A stretch of 64,000 nt of DNA from Moniliella sp. 'wahieum' (Eukaryota > Basidiomycota > Moniliellomycetes > Moniliellales > Moniliellaceae): the NCBI GenBank assembly GCA_003971905.1, contig RSEE01000003.1:248001-312000 (forward strand). The letters run 5' to 3'. Made by a program: the position numbers and the translations under genes. Below are positions 57,257 through 64,000 of this stretch, piece by piece. The notes beneath the pieces were generated by a model that did no database searches, was not told where the DNA came from, and worked only from the letters and a program-made list of their open reading frames with translations. Within the stretch, counting starts at the first letter, position 1, and every line of letters starts with the position of its first letter.

Positions 57257-59285
57257 GCCGAAGGTAATATTCGGAAAAATTTACTCATTTTTGGGTGATG
57301 TGGTCATCTAAGCGAAATTTTAATTTTTCACACCCGCCCGTGTAGGGGGCGAAGCGGGGGCCAGGCACTGTGCACACGATATAGCCAAGGAAAAAAGAGG
57401 AGCACGGATTATACTCCGGCCGCCAAAGTGGTACAAGACCAATCGCGCAACGTCCCAAACATGCCACAGACAAAAAAAGGGAGATTTTGGAAGCAGGAAG
57501 GGCAAGGATATGGAGTGAGCGAGACGGGAATGAGCTCAGTGCTCACAGTACTTCGTGGACGCCTAGGCCTTTTTGGAATGCACGGGGCCTGTGATTTTGC
57601 CACAAGCGCAGATGCAGTCATAGGAGGTGGTGACAAACTTGCACCGAGGGCACCATCGTACCAAAGTCGTCGGGTTGACAGCAGCAGGCATTGCAGCAAG
57701 CTAGTGGGGAGACAAAGACAGGAGAGTTAGACCACAGTACCGTATATTTACACGCGGGGAAGGGACTTGCCTGTGGTAGATACAGGGATGGTAGACTGGT
57801 GGTGGTGGCAGTAGGATGAAGTGAGAGGAGCAGGAAGAAAATGGCGGCATTACTATTTGGTCCTTAATATAATGGAGGGCTGCTGCGTGTGATACAAAAG
57901 CTGACAGTGGACACTCCTATGGTGTACCCTGAGAGGCTGTGTGCACAAACCGAATAAATCATTGCCCCGTTTCCGGCCTAACACATATCCGGCCCCCGTT
58001 CAGTTCAGCCGGTGGCGTGGACAGAACAGTGATGATGGTGACGCGACGACTCAGTTTGACCGCGCGTTTAATCGGGCCTTTCCGAGTCCATGTGTCCCTG
58101 GGCTGTAGCGGCATGGCTCGGCATGGTTATAGCGCCTAATGCATGTGCGTACCATACGCTGTGCCGTGACAAAAGGAATAATACCAGCAAAGATTCGAAC
58201 ATAGCCCTGCCTTTTCGATGTGCACCATACAGCCTTCTAACCCCAAACGCTGGTCCATACAGAAGCCCCCACCAACCCTGGCCTCATCGGCCTCATCCCC
58301 TGAAGCCTACTGCCAGGTAGTGAGGGGGTCGCCCGTCCAAAGCTTCTAGGTCACGCGCTTTTTTTATTGTGCAAGCGGGAACTTAGTACCGATATCTTTT
58401 CTCGTGACTTCTTTCCCACCGGACTAACGTTCGGCCGATTTCCCCTGCGTGCCCCTGTCCTCCAAGGTATACCATGATCGATGATCGTCGTGCTTGGTCA
58501 GCGCCATCATGCATCATGACCGAGAGCACTAACATTTCCCACGCTTCCCGTCTCGAGTATATAGAGGACCATGGGGAGACCTGGAGTCCTGATGGTCCTC
58601 GAGGGTGATGCAGTCGCACTGGTGGTGGTGGTGTCGCAACCAGCACTGCTTACAGAGGAACATTAAGCAGCGAGTCGCCATCAGGGGCTAAGCTGCGGAA
58701 CAAGAGAAAACAGGAGAGAGCAAACAACGGGACTCCTAGGCCTGAGGAGGAACTGAAGGGACATTGGCCAAAGCACGAGCCACCCAGCTCAACAGATCAC
58801 AGTGTGACGGTCACCAGTGGGGAGCCACCTTTGAGTAGACAAGATCTTGTACGGAGGGGGTGTTGAGTCCCGAACAACCCATCCAACACGGCGAAAAAGG
58901 GGACACTGTGCCCCTAGTTATAGCTTTGGGATGCCACACTTACTTGAACAGTGGCACCGGTTGCCCAAGTCGGAGGTTCTCTTCGGAGCGTTCCTTTCGG
59001 TCACCTTCTTATACGGCAGGAATATTCTTACTGCGTCTATAGCTCATAATGAGCTACGCAGTACACCTTCAACTGTCTGATGCTCTTCTTTGGTTTTCAC
59101 AGTACAGGTAGAAAGCAAGGTGGAGTAAATCCACAAGGGGCTATGGCCAACAAAACTGAACACGGGGGAATGCTAGACCAGCCAGCGTGCCCATTACGTT
59201 CCGGAGCAAATGGGAAAGGAAACCCAAAGAGGAGACAAAAAAGAGAACGTGAGGAGGGTACAGACAGGGTCCAAACGGTCCACAC

Positions 59286-60152
59286 TTATGAAATAAAGTG
59301 CCACGTCGCGCCCGTCAACCGGCCAAGCGACTCAGACGCAAGCGCATTGAAGGCCGAGGGGCTTAGGTCGAGGTCGAAGGACCACAACCGGGGCATTGAT
59401 CGCTCGCGGTCACCTCGATCGTCTTGCCCTGGTACGTCAAGGCAATCTTGTGACCACATAGTTTGTGCTGTGTTGCTAAACCCATACTGGGACCAAAGAC
59501 CAGTGCCAATAGCAGCAATGTAGTCCGAGTCCGAGTTGGTCCAGCCGCAAGCACCAAGGCCGGTAGCGTAGTACGTCAGCTCACCCGTGTGGGAGCCCGA
59601 TGCGGCTCCTGCAACACGCCGCCGATGCCTGATGTGGAATGAAGGGGCAGTGCAGGTGCAGGTGCAGCCGACGAGCTCTGCGCGGCGTGATCGCCCCCTT
59701 TCTTAGAAGTCGCTTCGAGGACGAAGACGAGCTGGAGATGAGTGATGATGCGACGGACGAGGCGACGGTGAGGCGACGGGATAGCCGGCGAGCTGGCTGA
59801 AGACGACGGGTGAGGCGACGGGATGGCCGGCGAGCTGGCTGACGACGAAGTCGGGGCCTTAGAAGAATGGGCGTGGCTGTGGTGCGACGGGTGGTGGCTC
59901 CCTTGGGGTCGGTGAGAAGCTGCTTCTGGAGGGCGCAGGCTCGGCCGAGGCTGCTGCTTTGGGACGGCACTTGCGCGTACGGCGCTGAGGCATGTTGCCA
60001 AAGCGGGAGACGAGACGCGGGTGGTTGTGGCACGCCAAATGCACGAGCTTGAGGGGCAAGTGCGGCGTCGTGCTGCATCGAGGCCTGGGTGCCGACAGCA
60101 CCGGCGATGGCCACAGATGCGGCGAAGAGAGCGCGCGAGAGCGAGACCATTA
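59286..60152 (-). CDS. Secreted RlpA-like/expansin-like double-psi beta-barrel protein
   Basis: Start MVSLSRALFAASVAIAGAVG at 60152 is a signal peptide (cleavage likely after TQA). A long Pro/Ser/Ala-rich linker follows (SSSASSPAIPSPHPSSSASS). The C-terminal domain is the fungal RlpA-like/barwin fold: GELTYYATGLGACGWTNSDS, DYIAAIGTGLWSQYGFSNTA, CGHKIALTYQGKTIEV, DQCPGCGPS, DLDLSPSAFNALASESLGR and TGATWHFIS, with a stop at 59286. The conserved Cys pairs and the DLSPSAF motif are present. The chain crosses frames several times, including a 2-nt loss before CGHK near 59460 and a 1-nt loss in CCTTCGACCTCG near 59400. Likely an extracellular wall-associated protein; enzymatic activity is unproven for the family. 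Confidence 0.8.
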
Positions 60153-61230
60153 CGGCACGAAAAGTGGGAAAGAGGGTGGGGAGGGCCGTGGGAGGGCGGG
60201 TGGAAAGCGGGCGCACGGCGCAAGAGATGGTGTGGAGGGCGGGCGGGCCAGAGAGAGTGTGCCTGCACTCAAGGAGGGTGACGTGGGTTCGCGCAGCGAC
60301 GGGATGGAGGGATTGGTGGTGGAGGGTGGTTGGGGAGGCGCAGCAAGGGGGAGGGGTGCAGTTGTGGGTGAGACCTGGGGGCAGGAGCGCTGGCAGCACA
60401 ACGCAGCACCGCGCCCTGTCCGACGCAGAACGCCGAGGCGGCGCAGAGATGCTGGCCGGGGCCTTGGCGCCGCAGCTGCACGACTGGCGCGGTGCTGCGC
60501 GGGCGCACTGGATCAGTCGCAGACCCGGAGAAAATCCGACCACGTGGACGTGAGTGGCGCCCTGCTGGCCCACGCACAGCGCCAGTCGCAGCCACCTGCA
60601 CCGCCTCAGCCGCACGGAGTAGCATGCACGAATGGCCCCACCAGCCTACCCTCGGCCAGCCCCGTCCTCTCTCTGCTGCACGTGACATTCAGGCTGGGCC
60701 ATGCGACCGATGATCGGTCCCACCTTAAGGATGACTAGATGACTGACAGGCGAGCGCTTCTGCTGCCTGCTGCCTGGACTTGGGTTTTACATGTCCACGC
60801 CTATCGTTAGGCCGTAGGTCGTTAGATGTCTATAGGCCTTAGGCCTACCCTTAGGCCTTATGAGTACCAACGTATTGTCTGCTGTACGAACCCGGAACAT
60901 GGCTCGAAAGATACCCGTCTTCCCAACACACACCGTTTGGGTACACGCAGAACAGCATCTGCACCTTGGTTCAATACGAGCAGGGGCTAGTGACCAGTGA
61001 GTACGCGGTACGAGTACTGAGTAATGGAGTGACTACGAGTGGCTAGTGACTTACTCCACGGCCGGTCCTACCCCCTACTTGCTTGATTGAGCAATCTCCA
61101 CTGCCTTTGATGCTACACAGACACTGCATATGGGGGGGGGGCATCGAACGGCATTTTGGTAGATTGGCTCCATACGAATCACTGGGCCGTGAGTTCACGA
61201 ACCTGAGCTTAGTCCCTGCCATGCGCATCG
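60153..61230. other. Intergenic; promoter of the RlpA-like gene and short repeats
   Basis: The first 600 bp is GC-rich, with overlapping open frames that are shadows or chance. AGGCCTT/AGGCCTA heptamers occur at 60829-60860. No gene is supported. Confidence 0.5.
60829..60860. repeat. AGGCCTT/AGGCCTA heptamers
   Basis: CTATAGGCCTTAGGCCTACC followed by CTTAGGCCTTA: AGGCCT palindromes mostly 7 bp apart. Confidence 0.7.
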
Positions 61231-62908
61231 ATCACAAGTAAAACTCAGCACGCGTAAGGAGCGTAGCCAAGATGACCTTGGTAATCAGCTGAAGCTGGAC
61301 AAAGTCGTATCCTGGCCGGGCCGCCAAGTCGCCAGAGTTGTGGTAAAATGGGTCACGGATGGGCCCGTTGCGCTCAAAGGCCCAGCTGGCAGGATAGCCT
61401 GCTTCCCAGAAACTCTGGTGGTCTGAGCAGCACGCCGGTGTGAAGCCAGGGACAAGCTCGGGTACGTAGATCTGCGTCAAAGCAACCACGTGTTGCGTAA
61501 CCGAACGGGTGCTGAGCTTATCCGGGAACGCGATTTGCCGCGGTTCTCCCTCCACACGGTACGCAATCATGTCCAGCTGGAATTGGAGGTGGACCTTGGC
61601 CTCGGTTTGTTTGAGGTGGGCAGCATACGCTTGCGAGCCCAACAGACCTTGCTCTTCTCCACTAAAGAAGACAATCCGCACAGACCGACGGAAGCGGACA
61701 CCAAAGTTACCAGAACCCGTGCCAGGACGATCAAAGCGGTAGTTCCGCTCCCATCATCATCAGCACCGGGAGCGCTGAGTTCACCGAACGTGCCCCGGCT
61801 GTCATAGTGTGCCGAGAGAAGAACTTCGCCATCCTTCTCATCTTCATCCCATCCTTCATGCTCCTCCGTCGGAGCGGGGGGGATGGTGCACACGACGTTA
61901 GGTGCATAATACGTGTTGTACTCCCACAGGTCACACTTGGCCCCGGGGAGAGAAACGAGCGAGGCTTCCACATCGGCTACCTCAGAAAGTTAGATCCTGC
62001 CTTTAATGAACCCAATCCACATACCTTTAATCCACTCAGCTGCATGGCGAGCCCCCCAAGTGCCAGAGTGACGGGTGTGCCATTCTTTGAAGCCTTGCTT
62101 TAGCACTGTGCTCTGGGCCTCACCGGAGAGAATCTTGACCACCTCCTTGATCTTCGGCACAGACAGCTCGGAATCGTTCAGCAACTTGGCCACCACCGGG
62201 TCGTACTCGGGCCGTGGGAAGGTGGGCTCGGGCTTGTCTTGAAAGGGAATCACAGGCGGGCGCGCCTGAATCCGAGCAACATGCGTGTCATATGGAAGGA
62301 AGCGATCAATGTTGGCGCTCGCATGCTGTCCCTCTCGCGTGGGGGGAGGGAAAGCAATGCATACTCCGAGGTCAACAGCACAATCTGGGGCAGTTCACTG
62401 ATCCCCTCGGCGGTAAGGGCATGGACCACTGACGCGCTCCCGGTAGCACGGCGCTGCTGTACACGAAGCGCGGCCGCAGCACCGGTTTCATGCGTACACG
62501 AAACGTCCAATCCAAAAGAATCCGCTTCGCCTTCGGGATGAAGGGAGTGGTACAGACGCGCAAACCAAGGGCACGCGTCTGGCTGTGCGACAGCCGTTTG
62601 CGAGACCCAAAAAAGGGTGTCTTCTCGGTCGATATGAGCCTGAGCGTTCGATTGGACATGTTGCATGCCCTTCTGAGTGCATCCATCTTCTCCAAAAATG
62701 GTGGTGTACCAGTGCTGCTGCTGGTTGGAGGCGTCCCAGGCAGGGTGGGTGCTGAGGCGGAGGGGGCGGGCACAAGCTTCCTGAGTCTGCCAGGCGAGCG
62801 CATTGGTTTCTCCCTCAACGGAAGAAAGAGGCAGCACGCGAACCTCTCTCTCTCCGCGAGTACACCGACGAAGGCAGCCGCAAATGCAACAAGGCTAGCA
62901 CTGAGCAT
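61231..62908 (-). CDS. Secreted/vacuolar zinc aminopeptidase, peptidase family M28
   Basis: Two-zinc leucine-type aminopeptidase. Start MLSASLVAFAAAFVGVLAER at 62908 is a signal peptide. A propeptide-like region of about 200 residues follows, then DSELSVPKIKEVVKILSGEA and RHSGTWGARHAAEWIKG, typical for fungal M28 enzymes. A short intron (about 61978-62030) precedes VEASLVSLPGAKCDLWEYNT and YYAPNVVCTIPP. Metal ligands are all visible: His-Asp in VLLSAHYDSRGTFGELSAPG, GADDDGSGTTAL, Glu-Glu in MRIVFFSGEEQGLLGSQAYA, Asp in HLQFQLDMIAYRV and His in DPFYHNSGD. A Cys pair (TPACCSDHQSFWEAGYPASW) is conserved. The end is TLLTRAEFYL at 61231. Frame changes occur at about 62760, 62280 and 61680. The catalytic set is complete, so the native gene is probably functional. 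Confidence 0.88.
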
Positions 62909-64000
62909 CGGTGGTGGTGGAAGAAAGTGGAGAGCAAAACAATGGGAATGTCGTCCATGCCGCCCCAACCACGTTGGGCCAGCGTCGCCATCTTATCGGG
63001 CCAATTGGATTACATAATTTCTCATGTGTCACCATCACACCAAGTACGGTGCCATCCATTGCGTGACCCCTACAATACGGGAATTATATACATGGAAGCG
63101 AGACGCAGATGAAGCTTGGAGCTTGAAGGCTCGCAATCGCTCCACGAGAGGATACATCAAGGAAGGAAGGCAGACACCCATATGAGAGACTCCTTGATAA
63201 TGACATGCATTGCAGGAGGAACATGGATTGTAACATGTAATTCAAAGAGCATCACACAATAGGCAGAAGTGCATACATCTGGGCTCGGTCGCAGCGAAAG
63301 TATATCGACCTCAGCAGCCAAACGCCTCCGCCCGAATCATATGCACATTTACCATCGAGGGATGGACCACTGGATGCACCGTGGCCGTAGGGGTGGAGGG
63401 TCAGATCTCAGGAACCTCGACCGTGGTCTCATCTGAATGATATAAAGCAAGAAGCCATGGCCATTGAGTAGCTTGTATGCCACGTCACCGTGACGCTCAC
63501 TGTTCCATCAGTTAAGGGCATAACTGAGGCCCAGCGCGGTGCGGGACACCTTCACAGGTGAGGAAGGTATATACGATTGACTTTGGTTACAGTGGTAATG
63601 TCGTTGTCGAGCATGAACACCGAGACCTTCAATGAGCCTCACCAAAAACAGGTCTTTTTCCAACGCGTATATAGAGCTGTGGGGAACAGCATTGCTTATC
63701 GCGCTCAACCACGCGTAATCCTCATCAACCAAGACGGAGGGGCCACAAGTAACCCTCTCGTCAACCGACGGAAAATCACATCATCCTGGGTGTGGTTGAG
63801 ATCGGATGCGCTCCTCCCACCACCGAAAAGTGGAGGCCTGCCGAGACCGTGGCAGGGGATCGGCCAGCGTTGAGGCCAGCTGTTCGTGGCCAAGGCGATC
63901 ATCTGATCATCGTGGGTTGGGTCGGAGGTTGGACGCTCGTTCCTGCAGTGAAAGCGCTGGCGGCGCTGGCGGGCGGGCTGAGTTAATGGATCAGGTGCCG
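62909..64000. other. Right end of window, no gene assigned
   Basis: Upstream of the M28 gene. Both strands have open frames at 63500-64000 (for example minus-strand VDEDYAWLSAISNAVPHSSI). They are not recognised and could be an exon of a gene extending beyond the window. Confidence 0.35.

Larger units (their letters stand above)
55124..59285. other. 4-kb repeat-rich region without a supported protein gene
   Basis: Includes the pyrimidine-rich tract with splice-like signals (55690-56720), the 23-bp minisatellite (56960-57260), and ordinary mixed-composition DNA at 57300-59285 with ATCGATG words near 58473-58488. No conserved protein domain was found. Confidence 0.55.

Noticed and set aside
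59992-60738. Long plus-strand open frame rich in Gly/Arg
   Set aside because: Lies antisense to the RlpA-like gene and its GC-rich promoter; no domain, and the opposite strand has the signal peptide and conserved motifs.

Overview
The window is nuclear DNA of a basidiomycete fungus, most likely a tremellomycete-type yeast. The evidence is the gene set (STE50 with SH3 domains in the Ubc2 manner, ATG3, MIC60, a CLN/Puc1-type G1 cyclin, a Cdc7/Cdc15/SepH-type kinase), short GT-AG introns of about 40-67 nt, serine-rich GPI-anchored wall proteins, and a tRNA with a short intron after the anticodon. The species cannot be named from this sequence.

Layout. 0-6.6 kb: a small hydrophilic protein, a phosducin-like protein and a sugar transporter, all on the minus strand. 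6.6-11 kb: intergenic DNA full of short repeats. 11-22.6 kb: SNU23/ZMAT2 splicing factor (+), MIC60 (+), tRNA-Arg(ACG) (+), a small GPI-type secreted protein (-) and a very long Cdc7/Cdc15-like kinase (+). 24.3-26.7 kb: a GCFC/PAXBP1-like splicing factor (+). 29.3-30.2 kb: a serine-rich GPI-anchored protein (+). 30-35.4 kb: a gene-poor stretch that is partly AT-rich and holds coding relics. 35.5-40 kb: an amino-acid transporter (+) and a G1 cyclin (+). 40.8-45.4 kb: ATG3 (-) and STE50 (-). 46-47 kb: a 5'-truncated MFS transporter (-). 48.6-55.1 kb: a transposase-like protein (-) divergent from an unrecognised intact 430-aa three-exon gene (+). 55.1-59.2 kb: repeat-rich DNA with a 13-copy, 23-bp minisatellite and a pyrimidine-rich tract with repeated splice-like signals. 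59.3-62.9 kb: an RlpA/expansin-like secreted protein (-) and an M28 zinc aminopeptidase (-). No gene is assigned in the last 1.1 kb.

Sequence quality matters here. Almost every conserved gene is interrupted by one or more 1-2 nt frameshifts while conserved motifs continue in the next frame, often at short homopolymers. The best explanation is residual indel error in a long-read assembly rather than a cluster of pseudogenes. Coordinates of such genes are given as the full span.

The genes are ordinary unlinked housekeeping functions (splicing, mitochondrial cristae, autophagy, cell cycle, pheromone/MAPK signalling, transport, cell wall). The unusual content lies between them. First, many intergenic tandem arrays of 7-bp words share one design, a 6-bp palindrome plus one spacer base. 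Second, a roughly 110-160 bp dispersed repeat occurs three times. Third, there is the divergent pair formed by the transposase-like gene and the unknown gene, with one copy of the dispersed repeat between them.
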